Shown here: piece after piece, positions 55,333 to 63,427 of the stretch
Numbering within the stretch: position 1 is the stretch's first letter
Layout: each line of letters begins with the position of its first letter
Origin: Novosphingobium sp. PP1Y
GTDB lineage: Bacteria; Pseudomonadota; Alphaproteobacteria; Sphingomonadales; Sphingomonadaceae
Assembly: GCF_000253255.1 (NCBI RefSeq)
Contig: NC_015580.1
Span: forward strand, 2,927,001-2,991,000
Direction: 5' to 3'
DNA length: 64,000 nt
The notes under the pieces: model-generated
The model's input: the letters and a program-made list of their open reading frames with translations, nothing else
What the model was told of the DNA's origin: nothing
Database searches by the model: none
Translations under genes and position numbers: made by a program

Positions 55333-55692
55333 ATGACTTATGTCGAAGGATTCGTGATCGCGGTGCCCATCGCGAACAAGGCCAGCTTCATCGCCCATGC
55401 CGAGGAATTCGACGCGCTGTTCGTCGAAAAGGGCGCCAGCCGCGTCGTCGAATGCTGGGCTGAAGACGTTCCGCACGGAAAGCAGACCGATTTCTATCGC
55501 AGCGTCGCGGCCCGGGACGACGAGGCGGTCGTCTTCAGCTGGATCGAGTGGCCCGACAAGGCCACCCGCGACAAGGGCATGGACGCCGTCATGGCCGATC
55601 CGCGCATGGACATGAACAACAATCCCGTCCCCTTCGACGGGGCACGGATGATCTTCGGCGGCTTTACGCCCGTCGTCGACATGGGAGCGTGA
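55333..55692 (+). CDS. DUF1428 family protein
   Basis: A 119-residue DUF1428 (YbaA-like) protein, a small alpha-beta barrel-type fold seen in AbaA. It starts MTYVEGFVIAVPIANKASFI and shows GASRVVECWAEDVPHGKQTD FYRSV-like sequence, W in VVFSWIEWPDKATRDKGMDAV and DPRMDM. Function unknown. Start at ATG 55333. It follows the GST gene by one base and precedes the VOC gene by two bases, so the three are one transcription unit. Confidence 0.88.
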   Translation: MTYVEGFVIAVPIANKASFIAHAEEFDALFVEKGASRVVECWAEDVPHGKQTDFYRSVAARDDEAVVFSWIEWPDKATRDKGMDAVMADPRMDMNNNPVPFDGARMIFGGFTPVVDMGA

Positions 55693-55694
55693 CC

Positions 55695-56495
55695 ATGACC
55701 AATCCTACAGGAAGCTTCATCTGGTACGAACTGATGACGACCGATCCCGATGCGGCGGCGCGCTTCTACGGCAGCGTCGTGGGCTGGACGGTTGCGGCAG
55801 GTACGCCTGACCAGACCGGCGGCATGGATTACCGCATGTTCGAGCGTTCCGACGGCGGCAATGCGGGCGGAATGCTCAAATTGACGGACGAGATGGTTGC
55901 CGGCGGCGCACGGCCCACATGGCTGCCCTATCTTCATACGCCCGATGTCGACCGCGAAGTGGCCGAGATCGAAGCGGAAGGCGGCAAGGTGATGATGCCC
56001 GCAAGCGACCTGCCCGTAGGCCGCATTGCGATGGTCACCGATCCGCAGGGCGTCCCGATCTACCTCATGGCCCCGATCCCGCCTGCGGATAAGCCCGATG
56101 CCGCCAGCGACGTCTTCTCCGTGTCCGAAAACCAGCACGTGCGCTGGAACGAACTGGCCAGTCCCGACCAGGCCGCATCGATGGACTTCTACGCCCGTCA
56201 TTTCGGATACGCATTCAACGAAAAGATGGCGATGGGCGAGATGGGCGACTACTGCTTCATCGATCATCACGGCGTCACCCTGGGCGCAATCATGCCGCAG
56301 ATGAACCCGCAGCAGCCAACCTTGTGGCTGTTCTATTTCGGGGTGCCCTCATTGCTCGCCGCAAAGCAGCGGATCGAAGATGCCGGAGGGCAGATCATCA
56401 TGGGGCCGCACGAAGTTCCGGGCGGCGAATGGATCGTGGTCGGTCTCGATCCTCATGGCGCCCCGTTCGGTCTGGTCGGCCCCAAGGGCGAATAA
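55695..56495 (+). CDS. VOC-family protein with two glyoxalase-like domains
   Basis: A 266-residue protein with two vicinal-oxygen-chelate repeats. Repeat 1 opens GSFIWYELMTTDPDAAARFY and repeat 2 HVRWNELASPDQAASMDFYA (near residue 150); each has the beta-alpha-beta-beta-beta layout. Metal ligands are plausible (Glu in YELM and NELA) but the family also has non-enzymatic members. Substrate unknown; homologues are glyoxalase/hydroxylase-like. Part of the GST/VOC operon, followed after 77 bp by a second GST gene. Confidence 0.9.
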   Translation: MTNPTGSFIWYELMTTDPDAAARFYGSVVGWTVAAGTPDQTGGMDYRMFERSDGGNAGGMLKLTDEMVAGGARPTWLPYLHTPDVDREVAEIEAEGGKVMMPASDLPVGRIAMVTDPQGVPIYLMAPIPPADKPDAASDVFSVSENQHVRWNELASPDQAASMDFYARHFGYAFNEKMAMGEMGDYCFIDHHGVTLGAIMPQMNPQQPTLWLFYFGVPSLLAAKQRIEDAGGQIIMGPHEVPGGEWIVVGLDPHGAPFGLVGPKGE

Positions 56496-56571
56496 GCGAA
56501 TAGGCATTGACGCGCGGCACATGTTCTACGCATGTTCCCCTAAAGCCTTGGCGTCTTGAGGAGACCGGACA

Positions 56572-57198
56572 GTGGCCGATTATACCTTCTTCACCAACCC
56601 GATGTCGCGCGGACAGATCGCCCGCTGGGCCCTGCACGAAGCGGGTGCGGACTATGACCAGGTCCTCGTTGACTGGAAGGACAAGCCGGCCGCATTTCTT
56701 GCCGCCAACCCGATGGGCAAGGTGCCGACCCTGATCCATCATGCCGAGGATGGCGACAGGGTCGTGACCGAGGCTGCAGCGATCTGCCTCTACCTCGCCG
56801 AAATGCATCCCGAGGCGGGCCTGCTGCCCAACGATTCGGAGATGGCCGACTACTATCGCTGGACTTTCTTCGCCTCGGGGCCGGTCGAGCAGGCGATCAC
56901 TTCGCGCAGTCTCCGCTTCGAACCGACGCCGGAGCAGGAGGCGATGGCCGGTTGGGGCAGCTTCGATCGCACGATGGACGCACTCGAAGCGCATCTCGAC
57001 AACGTGCGCTGGGTCTGCGGGGACCGCTTCACTATGGCCGACGTCTATGTCGGCAGTTCGGTCGACTGGGGCCTCAATTTCGGCGTGATGCCGCCCCGCC
57101 GGGCTTTCGTCGGCTATGCCGAGCGGGTCCAGTCGCGCCGGGCCTACAAGGCAGCCAAGGCGGTCGACAATGCCCTGATAGCGGAGATGAGGAAATGA
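56572..57198 (+). CDS. Glutathione S-transferase family protein, second of cluster
   Basis: A 208-residue GST. It starts at a GTG (MADYTFFTNPMSRGQIARWA), with Ser in NPMSRGQ as the probable glutathione-activating residue. It has NPMGKVPTLI (cis-Pro) and EAAAICLYLAEM in the N-terminal domain, and FTMADVYVGSSV in the C-terminal one. Its last codon and stop form ATGA with the start of the following 25-codon ORF, so the next frame begins within the stop. No GC or codon shift is obvious. Confidence 0.9.
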   Translation: MADYTFFTNPMSRGQIARWALHEAGADYDQVLVDWKDKPAAFLAANPMGKVPTLIHHAEDGDRVVTEAAAICLYLAEMHPEAGLLPNDSEMADYYRWTFFASGPVEQAITSRSLRFEPTPEQEAMAGWGSFDRTMDALEAHLDNVRWVCGDRFTMADVYVGSSVDWGLNFGVMPPRRAFVGYAERVQSRRAYKAAKAVDNALIAEMRK

Positions 57199-57272
57199 CA
57201 GCGAAGAACCGCACCGGCCTTGCGCGCGAAGGCAAGGCTTATGAGGGCGCGCAAAGCGGAGCGGAAGCGTGA
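57195..57272 (+). CDS. Putative 25-residue protein coupled on both sides
   Basis: An ATG at 57195 within the ATGA of the GST stop opens a 25-codon frame: MTAKNRTGLAREGKAYEGAQ then SGAEA and TGA. The TGA at 57270-57272 in turn overlaps the GTG of the next VOC gene (GTGA). The peptide is charged and has no hydrophobic segment. Perfect overlaps at both ends fit translational coupling of the three genes, but so short a frame may be a chance spacer. Low support for a real product. Confidence 0.4.
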   Translation: MTAKNRTGLAREGKAYEGAQSGAEA

Positions 57273-57655
57273 GCGTCGAGCTGAACCACACGATCGTATG
57301 GTCTTCGGACAAGAATCATTCGGCGAGGTTTGTCGCGGATATTCTCGGCCTGCCCGAGCCGGGCAGTTTCGGACGCTTTCGCGTCCTTGAACTCGCCAAC
57401 GGAGCATCATTGGACTTTGCCGACAGAGAGGGCCCAATCGCGCGGCAACACTATGCCTTCCTGGTCAGCGATGAAGAGTTCGACGCCATCTTCGCCCGCA
57501 TCAAGGAAAAGGGCATCCGCTTCTGGGCCGATCCCGGCCAGGAACAACCCGGGCAGATCAATCACAGGTTCGGCGGCCGGGGCGTCTATTTCGAAGGGCC
57601 TGACGGCCACAACCTCGAAGCCCTGACTGCTCCTTACTCAGAAGCTGAAGCATGA
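57269..57655 (+). CDS. VOC-family (glyoxalase/bleomycin-resistance-like) protein
   Basis: A 128-residue single-domain VOC protein starting at a GTG (MSVELNHTIVWSSDKNHSAR). It has ARFVADILGLPEPGSFGRF, HYAFLVSDEEFDAIFARIKE and GRGVYFEGPDGHNLEALTAP, the usual three-part signature; the His in LNHTIV and Glu in NLEAL are likely metal ligands. Substrate unknown. The stop overlaps the next GST start by four bases (ATGA). Confidence 0.9.
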   Translation: MSVELNHTIVWSSDKNHSARFVADILGLPEPGSFGRFRVLELANGASLDFADREGPIARQHYAFLVSDEEFDAIFARIKEKGIRFWADPGQEQPGQINHRFGGRGVYFEGPDGHNLEALTAPYSEAEA

Positions 57656-58305
57656 GTCTCGCGCTCTACGGTCACCCCTTTTCGTCCTATACCTGGAAGG
57701 CGATGATCGCGCTTCACGCCGCGCAGATCGCCTTCGACTTTCGCATCGTCGACCCAGACCATCCCGAAAATGGAGAAGTCGTCCAGACGACGGGGCCGCT
57801 CGGCAAGTTTCCGGTCCTCGTCGACGGCAAGACCCGCATTTTCGAAGCGACATCGATCGTCGAGCACATCGCGTTGCATCACGCGCCCGATGCAGCTCTG
57901 CTTCCCTTCGATGCATCCGAAGCCGCGCGGGTGCGGATGATGGACCGGGTCTTCGACAATTACGTCATGGCCCCGATGCAGGCCGTGGTCGACGAATACC
58001 TGCGCGCGCCCGAGAATCCCGACATGGCGCGCGTGGCCGAACAGCGCGGACGGCTGGACCGCACGTACGGCTGGCTGGAAGCCTGGCTCGGATCCTACGA
58101 ATTGCCCGAAAGCGTGACGCTGATCGAATGCGCGGCGGCGCCTTCGCTGTTCTACGCCGACTGGGTGCATCCCATCGCCGATGGCATGTCGCGGCTCAAA
58201 CGCTGGCGCGCTCACCTGCTCGCCCTGCCCCCGGTCGCCAAATGTGTCGATGCCGCCCGGCCTTATCGCGCCTTTTTCCCGCTCGGCGCGCCCGACCGGG
58301 ACTGA
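57652..58305 (+). CDS. Glutathione S-transferase family protein, third of cluster
   Basis: A 217-residue GST with MSLALYGHPFSSYTWKAMIA, Ser in PFSSY as likely catalytic residue, GPLGKFPVLVDGKT (cis-Pro) and FEATSIVEHIALHH (Glu-Ala-Thr in place of the usual Glu-Ser). The C-terminal domain has VTLIECAAAPSLFYADWV where the N-capping Asp would be, here Glu. The start overlaps the previous VOC gene. It is followed after about 33 bp by the SRPBCC gene. Confidence 0.9.
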   Translation: MSLALYGHPFSSYTWKAMIALHAAQIAFDFRIVDPDHPENGEVVQTTGPLGKFPVLVDGKTRIFEATSIVEHIALHHAPDAALLPFDASEAARVRMMDRVFDNYVMAPMQAVVDEYLRAPENPDMARVAEQRGRLDRTYGWLEAWLGSYELPESVTLIECAAAPSLFYADWVHPIADGMSRLKRWRAHLLALPPVAKCVDAARPYRAFFPLGAPDRD

Positions 58306-58338
58306 ATCGAAACCGGACTTCCAAAAGGAGAGAGATCG

Positions 58339-58797
58339 ATGTCCGAGGCATCCAATGAGCTGTCGGTAACCCGTTTCATTGCCGCGCCGCCTGCCAAGGT
58401 CTGGGAAGTCATGGCCGAGCGGCAGGAAGAATGGTGGTGCCCCAGGCCATGGCGCGTCGAGGTGGACCAGCAGGAACGCCGCCCTGGCGGCGCCTGCCGG
58501 ATGACCATGTACGGCCCCAATGGCGAAGTCGCCCCGCAGGTCGGCATCTACCTCGCCTATGACGAGGGCGAGCGCTTCGTGACTACCGATGCCGTCGTCG
58601 GGGACTTTCAGCCATCAGGCCCTTTCATGATCGGAATCTGGGAAATCGCGCCCGAAGCAGACGGCACGCGCTATACCGCCAGGGCCCGCCACTGGAGCGA
58701 GGAAACCCGCCGCAACCATGAGGAAATGGGCTTCATCGAGGGCTGGAATGCCTGCGCCGCCCAGCTTGCCGAGATCTGCGAAGCCGAAGCAGCCTAA
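58339..58797 (+). CDS. SRPBCC (AHSA1-like) domain protein
   Basis: A 152-residue ligand-binding fold of the AHA1/START-like type: LSVTRFIAAPPAKVWEVMAE at the N terminus, RRPGGACRMTMYGPNGE, and GTRYTARARHWSEETRRNHEE MGFIEGW near the end. The typical hydrophobic pocket binds lipids or aromatics; no enzyme function can be read. A strong aaaggagaga site precedes ATG 58339. It ends the plus-strand accessory run and is convergent with the J-domain gene. Confidence 0.88.
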   Translation: MSEASNELSVTRFIAAPPAKVWEVMAERQEEWWCPRPWRVEVDQQERRPGGACRMTMYGPNGEVAPQVGIYLAYDEGERFVTTDAVVGDFQPSGPFMIGIWEIAPEADGTRYTARARHWSEETRRNHEEMGFIEGWNACAAQLAEICEAEAA

Positions 58798-58809
58798 GCG
58801 CAATTGCGC

Positions 58810-59400
58810 TTAGGCGAAAGCGGCCGCCCGGCGCAGCAACTGGTAGGCCTCGACCACCACCTGCAGGCGCGCCTCGTGGCCGCGGTCACCGCCGTTATGG
58901 TCGGGATGATACTTGCGCAGCAGGCTCGTGTAGCGCTGGCGCAGCTCCCGGCGGTCGATGTCCGCGTTCAGCCCGAGCACGTCGAGTGCGCGCCGCTCGT
59001 CCGGCGTGAAGCGATGGTTCTGGGGGCCCATCCCAGCCTGGCTGCGCCGCACATGCGCGCGGGCCCTGCCGCTGATCGCCTCCAGCGGATCGGCAAAGTC
59101 GGCCCAGCGCGGCACGCCGTCCACCCCGGCGTCGGGCCGAAAGGCGCGGGTATGCGTTTCCCATCCGTGTAGCGGCGACTGGGCGCGCAGGATCTCTTCG
59201 GCCTCCATGCCCTCGAAATAGTCGTAGCCCGCATTGAACTGCCGCACGTGCTCCAGGCAGAACCAGCGGTAGTCTCCCGGGCCGTCAAATCCCGAGGGAC
59301 GAGCCCCCGGCGCCCGGAATTCGCCCGCATGCTCGCACCCGGGCCAGCTGCATTCGCGGCCCGCGGTTTCGTGTCTTCCATGAAATCTGCTGTACTTCAC
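58810..59400 (-). CDS. J-domain (DnaJ-like) protein
   Basis: A 196-residue protein with a C-terminal J domain: LNADIDRRELRQRYTSLLRK followed by YHPDHNGG, so the HPD motif is intact. The N-terminal part has two Cys (RECSWPGCEHAGEFRAP) and FCLEHVRQFNAGYDYFEGME, the usual arrangement of the alphaproteobacterial J protein next to cobS. GTG at 59400 is the start. Divergent bolA begins about 30 bp away. In relatives the order is often bolA-J protein-cobS; here a 5-kb block separates it from cobS. Confidence 0.9.
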   Translation of the reverse strand: MKYSRFHGRHETAGRECSWPGCEHAGEFRAPGARPSGFDGPGDYRWFCLEHVRQFNAGYDYFEGMEAEEILRAQSPLHGWETHTRAFRPDAGVDGVPRWADFADPLEAISGRARAHVRRSQAGMGPQNHRFTPDERRALDVLGLNADIDRRELRQRYTSLLRKYHPDHNGGDRGHEARLQVVVEAYQLLRRAAAFA

Positions 59401-59430
59401 CCGCTTCAAGATGGACTCGGATGCGCCTAA

Positions 59431-59712
59431 ATGGAAGACATGAACGGACCGATAGCACAGGAAATGCGGCAACTGCTCACAGCGGCCTTTGCCCCCACCC
59501 ATCTCGAAATCACCAACGATTCCGCCAGTCACAGCGGTCATACGGGCGATGACGGCAGCGGCGAATCGCACTTTACCATCGTGATCGAGAGTGAGCGCTT
59601 CGCCGGCGCTTCGCGCCTGCAGCGCCAACGCCTCGTCAATGCGGCGCTGGGCGACATCCCGGGTCAACGGGTCCATGCGCTGGCGATCAAGGCCCGCGCA
59701 CCCGGGGAGTAG
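59431..59712 (+). CDS. bolA: BolA family protein
   Basis: A 93-residue BolA-type protein. It shows the helix NGPIAQEMRQLLTAAFAPTHL, EITNDSASHSGH, and FTIVIESERFAGASRLQRQ followed by RLVNAALG, the FxGKSxLxRQRxVYxAL-like signature with the conserved His. BolA proteins pair with monothiol glutaredoxins in Fe-S handling. ATG 59431; an ATG at 59440 is also possible. Its promoter shares about 30 bp with the divergent J-domain gene. Confidence 0.9.
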   Translation: MEDMNGPIAQEMRQLLTAAFAPTHLEITNDSASHSGHTGDDGSGESHFTIVIESERFAGASRLQRQRLVNAALGDIPGQRVHALAIKARAPGE

Positions 59713-59885
59713 GTCCAGGCCCCTAGGCCCGGCATCCGGCCGGATCGGCGACAAGGCAGCAAGGTCCTCGCGGGCCTCTGAATGAACAACCGGGGCGATG
59801 GAGGCAGGCCATCCAGACGATCGCGCCGCATCGCCCCTCCATCGCGTGTTGCCCTTTGCCGCTGCCGCGCCTAAATGCGCGCCCT
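59713..59885 (+). promoter_or_regulatory. hisG leader with alternative stem pairings
   Basis: GGGGCGATG at 59792-59800 is the exact inverse of CATCGCCCC at 59829-59837. The same left arm extended (cgatggagg, 59796-59804) also pairs with cctccatcg, about 59836-59844. The two pairings exclude each other. This could be an attenuation-like leader for hisG, but there is no T-run or leader peptide that I can see. Confidence 0.3.
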
Positions 59886-60545
59886 ATGCCAAATCCGCTG
59901 ACATTTGCCGTGCCCAAGGGCCGTATCCTCGACGAAGCGCTGCCGCTGATGGCGCGCGCCGGTGTGGTGCCCGATGCGGAATTCCACGACAAGAAGTCGC
60001 GCGCGCTGTCTTTTGCCTGCGAAGGCAGCGACATGCGCCTGATCCGTGTGCGCGCATTCGACGTTGCCACGTTCGTCGCTCATGGCGCTGCGCAAGTCGG
60101 CATCGTCGGCTCGGACGTGGTCGAGGAATTCAACTATTCCGACCTCTATGCCCCGGTCGATCTCGACATCGGTCATTGCCGCCTCTCGGTTGCCGAGATG
60201 GCTGACAAGGTCGGTGGGCCGCTGCCCTCGCACTTGCGCATCGCCAGCAAGTATCCGAATCTCACCCGCCGCCACTTCGAGAAGCTGGGCGTGCAGGCCG
60301 AAGTCGTGAAGCTGAACGGCGCGATGGAACTCGCCCCGACGCTGGGCCTTTCGAGCCGCATCGTCGATCTCGTCTCCACCGGGCGCACGCTCAAGGAAAA
60401 CGGTCTGGTCGAGACCAGCCGCATCCTCGACATTTCCGCGCGCCTGATCGTCAACCGCGCCGCCCTGAAGACCGACGAGCGTGTGGCCTCGCTGGTCGAG
60501 CGTTTCCGCGCACTCGTTGCCGAAGGCGCCGGAGCGCCCGCCTGA
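59886..60545 (+). CDS. hisG: ATP phosphoribosyltransferase, short form
   Basis: First enzyme of histidine synthesis. The 219-residue length marks the short HisG(S) type, which needs the HisZ regulatory subunit; no hisZ is in the window. It starts MPNPLTFAVPKGRILDEALP and contains QVGIVGSDVVEE and the conserved ELAPTLGLSSRIVDLVSTG RTLKEN-like stretch. The stop overlaps the hisD ATG by one base. hisD and nusB follow in one unit. Confidence 0.96.
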   Translation: MPNPLTFAVPKGRILDEALPLMARAGVVPDAEFHDKKSRALSFACEGSDMRLIRVRAFDVATFVAHGAAQVGIVGSDVVEEFNYSDLYAPVDLDIGHCRLSVAEMADKVGGPLPSHLRIASKYPNLTRRHFEKLGVQAEVVKLNGAMELAPTLGLSSRIVDLVSTGRTLKENGLVETSRILDISARLIVNRAALKTDERVASLVERFRALVAEGAGAPA

Positions 60546-61834
60546 TGCTGCGCCTTTCGACACACGATGAAGGCTTCGCCGAAGCCTTCCGGCGCGTCGT
60601 CGCCGACCGCCGCGAAAGCGCGGTCGATGTCGCCAAGGACGTTGCCGAAATCCTTGCCGCCGTGCGCGAACGCGGCGACGCTGCGCTGTCCGAATACACG
60701 CAGCGCTTCGACGGGCACGACCTGGAACGGAGCGGCTGGCAGGTCGACGCCGAAACCTGCCGTGAGGCCTTCGAAGCGCTCAAGCCCGAGCTGCGCGAAG
60801 CCCTTGAACTGGCTGCGACCCGCATCCGCGCCTATCACGAAGCGCAGCTTCCCGAGGATCGCGACTACACCGACGCGGCCGGCGTGCGCCTCGGCGCAAC
60901 CTGGCGCGCGGTCGACGCTGCGGGCCTCTACGTCCCCGGCGGACGCGCGGCCTATCCTTCATCGATGCTGATGAACGCGATTCCCGCCAAAGTCGCAGGC
61001 GTCGAGCGTCTCGTCGTCGTCACCCCCACCCCCAAGGGCGAAGTAAACGCGCTTGTCCTCGCCGCCGCGCACCTGGCCGGCGTGGACGAGGTGTGGCGCG
61101 TGGGCGGTGCTCATGCCGTTGGCGCTCTGGCCTATGGCACCGGGCGGATCGCCCCGGTCGACGTGATCACCGGGCCGGGCAATGCCTGGGTCGCCGAAGC
61201 CAAGCGCCAGCTCTACGGGGTTGTCGGCATCGACATGGTTGCCGGGCCGAGCGAAATCCTCGTGATCGCCGACGCAAAGAACGAACCGCGCCGAATCGCC
61301 GCCGACCTGCTGAGCCAGGCCGAACACGATCCGACCTCGCAGTCGATCCTGATCACCGACGACGCTGCCTTCGCCGATGCCGTGGCTGCGGCCGTCGAGA
61401 CCGAACTGGCAGCATTGGCAACCGAGCAGACCGCCCGCACCAGCTGGAACGACAACGGGGTGATCGTCGTCGTCGGCAGCTTCGACGAGGCCCCTGCCCT
61501 CGCCAATGCACTGGCGGCCGAACACGTCGAGATCGCCACGGACGATCCCGAAGCGGTGATGAAGCAGATCCGCCACGCCGGGTCGGTCTTCCTCGGACGC
61601 ATGACCCCCGAAGCGGTCGGCGACTATGTCGCGGGTCCCAACCACGTGCTGCCCACCGGACGGCGCGCACGGTTCTCCTCGGGCCTCTCGGTCCTCGATT
61701 TCATGAAGCGCACCAGCTTCATCCAGCTCGACCAGGCGGCGCTCGAGGCCATCGGCCCCGCCGCCGTCGCCCTTGCCGATGCGGAAGGGCTCCCCGCGCA
61801 TGCGCGCTCGATTCAAGTAAGGCTTGGCCAATGA
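60545..61834 (+). CDS. hisD: Histidinol dehydrogenase
   Basis: Zinc enzyme for the last two steps of histidine synthesis, two NAD-dependent oxidations. 429 residues with VDAAGLYVPGGRAAYPSSML, GTGRIAPVDVITGPGNAWV, AGPSEILVIAD, QAEHDPTSQS and GPNHVLPTGRRARFSSGLSV, covering the catalytic Glu/His region and zinc ligands. Its ATG follows hisG directly. nusB overlaps the stop by four bases (ATGA). Confidence 0.98.
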   Translation: MLRLSTHDEGFAEAFRRVVADRRESAVDVAKDVAEILAAVRERGDAALSEYTQRFDGHDLERSGWQVDAETCREAFEALKPELREALELAATRIRAYHEAQLPEDRDYTDAAGVRLGATWRAVDAAGLYVPGGRAAYPSSMLMNAIPAKVAGVERLVVVTPTPKGEVNALVLAAAHLAGVDEVWRVGGAHAVGALAYGTGRIAPVDVITGPGNAWVAEAKRQLYGVVGIDMVAGPSEILVIADAKNEPRRIAADLLSQAEHDPTSQSILITDDAAFADAVAAAVETELAALATEQTARTSWNDNGVIVVVGSFDEAPALANALAAEHVEIATDDPEAVMKQIRHAGSVFLGRMTPEAVGDYVAGPNHVLPTGRRARFSSGLSVLDFMKRTSFIQLDQAALEAIGPAAVALADAEGLPAHARSIQVRLGQ

Positions 61835-62274
61835 CCGCCCGTAACAAAGCCCGTGCCGCCGCCCGCCTCGCCGCGGTGCAGGCACTCTACCAGCATGACA
61901 TGGAAGCGACGCCGCAAGCCTCGCTGCTCGACGAATTCCATCGCCATCGCCTCGGCATGGAGATCGACGAGGACCAGTACGCCAAGGCCGAGACCGCCTT
62001 CTTCGACGACGTCGTCAAGGGCGTGATCGCGCGCCGCGACGAGATCGACGAGATCCTCACCGGCAAGCTGGCCGAAGGCTGGTCGCTCGCCCGCCTCGAC
62101 AAGACCATGCTTCAGATCCTGCGCTGCGGCGCATGGGAGCTGATGGCCCGTGCCGACGTGCCGACCGGCGCCGCGATCAGCGAATATGTCGACGTCGCCC
62201 ACGCGTTCTTCGAGGCGCGCGAGGCGAAGTTCGTCAACGGCGTACTCGATTCGGTCGCCAAGGCGGTTCGCTGA
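61831..62274 (+). CDS. nusB: Transcription antitermination protein NusB
   Basis: NusB binds boxA RNA with NusE (S10) in rRNA antitermination. 147 residues with ARAAARLAAVQALYQHDMEA at the N terminus and ILRCGAWELMARADVPTGAA, then FVNGVLDSVAKAVR, the usual C-terminal motif. ATG 61831 lies within the hisD stop. A longer in-frame extension upstream is only a shadow of hisD. thiL follows after about 40 bp. Confidence 0.96.
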   Translation: MTARNKARAAARLAAVQALYQHDMEATPQASLLDEFHRHRLGMEIDEDQYAKAETAFFDDVVKGVIARRDEIDEILTGKLAEGWSLARLDKTMLQILRCGAWELMARADVPTGAAISEYVDVAHAFFEAREAKFVNGVLDSVAKAVR

Positions 62275-62313
62275 ACCCTCGACAGGATCGGCGTTCATCG
62301 TCATGCTGCTGGT

Positions 62314-63282
62314 GTGACAAGCGAATTTGCCTTCATCGAAGCGCTGCGTGCGATTGCCACAGATCCGGCCGCGCGCGGGCTCGATGACGATGCTGCCGTA
62401 ATCGAAATCGGCGAGGAAAAGCTGGTCCTGACCATGGATACCGTGGTCGAAGGCGTGCATTTCCTGCCCGCCGATCCGCCGGCCGACGTCGCGTGGAAGC
62501 TGGTCGCCGTCAACGTCTCCGACCTGGCGGCGAAAGCCGCTCAGCCGCTTGGCTGCCTCTATTCCCATGCACTTGGCGAAGACGCCTGGGACGCGGCGTT
62601 TCTCGTCGGCCTGAGGGCAGCTGCCGATCACTTCGCGCTTCCCCTGCTGGGCGGGGATACGGTGCGAATGCCCGAAGGCGCACCGCGCAGTTTTTCACTC
62701 ACGGCGCTGGGTCGCGGGCCACATGGCTGCCCGGTCCCCTCGCGTTCGGGCGCACGGCCGGGCGACCGGGTATGGGTCAGCGGGACGATCGGCGATTCCG
62801 GGGTCGGGCTCGCGCTCCTCGGCGGCAAGTTGAATGCGGCCACGCTCTCAGCCGAAAACGCCCGCTGGCTAAGCCAACGCTACCGCCGCCCTTCCCCCGT
62901 TCCCGCACTCGGCGCTGCGCTTGGCCCGATGGTCAATGCGATGATGGACATTTCCGACGGCCTTCTCGTCGATGCGCGGCGCATGGCGGGCGCAAGCGCG
63001 GTGCGGATCGTCCTTGGCCTCGAAAGCGTGCCGCTTTCGCGCGCCTTGCGCGAGACCGCCGGACAGGACCGCGCTGCCCGGATCGCCGCAGTCACGGCAG
63101 GCGACGACTACTGCCTGCTGTTCACCGCGCCGCCGGAAAGAACTGCCGGAATTCGCGAAGTGGCAGCAGGCCTTGGATGCGAGGTCAATGCCGTCGGCGT
63201 CGTCGTCAAGGGCGATGGACTGACGCTCATGCACGACGACGAACCTGTCCCCCTGCCCGAGCGCCTCGGCTACCAGCACTGA
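62314..63282 (+). CDS. thiL: Thiamine-monophosphate kinase
   Basis: ATP-dependent phosphorylation of thiamine phosphate to thiamine diphosphate. 322 residues, starting at a GTG (MTSEFAFIEALRAIATDPAA). It has GLDDDAAVIEIGEEKLVLTM (metal-binding Asp cluster) near residue 25, DTVVEGVHFLPADPP, GGDTVRMPEG and MMDISDGLLVDARRMAG, all family hallmarks. The gene follows nusB, a common alphaproteobacterial neighbour. 145 bp separates it from hppA. Confidence 0.96.
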   Translation: MTSEFAFIEALRAIATDPAARGLDDDAAVIEIGEEKLVLTMDTVVEGVHFLPADPPADVAWKLVAVNVSDLAAKAAQPLGCLYSHALGEDAWDAAFLVGLRAAADHFALPLLGGDTVRMPEGAPRSFSLTALGRGPHGCPVPSRSGARPGDRVWVSGTIGDSGVGLALLGGKLNAATLSAENARWLSQRYRRPSPVPALGAALGPMVNAMMDISDGLLVDARRMAGASAVRIVLGLESVPLSRALRETAGQDRAARIAAVTAGDDYCLLFTAPPERTAGIREVAAGLGCEVNAVGVVVKGDGLTLMHDDEPVPLPERLGYQH

Positions 63283-63427
63283 CATTGCGACCGCGCACAA
63301 GTCGGTGAACAGTACGCAAGCCCTTAGAACATGGCGCTTGCCAGTATCGAGCCTTGTCTATAGCCCTTGCCACTTCGAGCGGGAAAACTCGCCGAAATAG
63401 AGGAACTCTTTGGGAAGGGGGCGTTCT
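63283..63427. promoter_or_regulatory. thiL-hppA gap
   Basis: 145 bp without a gene. It probably holds the hppA promoter; ttgcca (63339-63344) and tatagc (63359-63364) are 14 bp apart, too short for a confident -35/-10 pair. A strong gggaaggggg ribosome binding site ends the region. No terminator for thiL that I can see. Confidence 0.3.

Noticed and set aside
53817..58797. GST/VOC block as a recently acquired island
   Set aside because: No integrase, tRNA, direct-repeat boundary or visible base-composition change; insertion is only inferred from broken cobS neighbourhood.
61093..61830. Long N-terminal extension of nusB
   Set aside because: It lies in another frame over hisD, is Arg-rich, and nusB's conserved N terminus starts at 61831.
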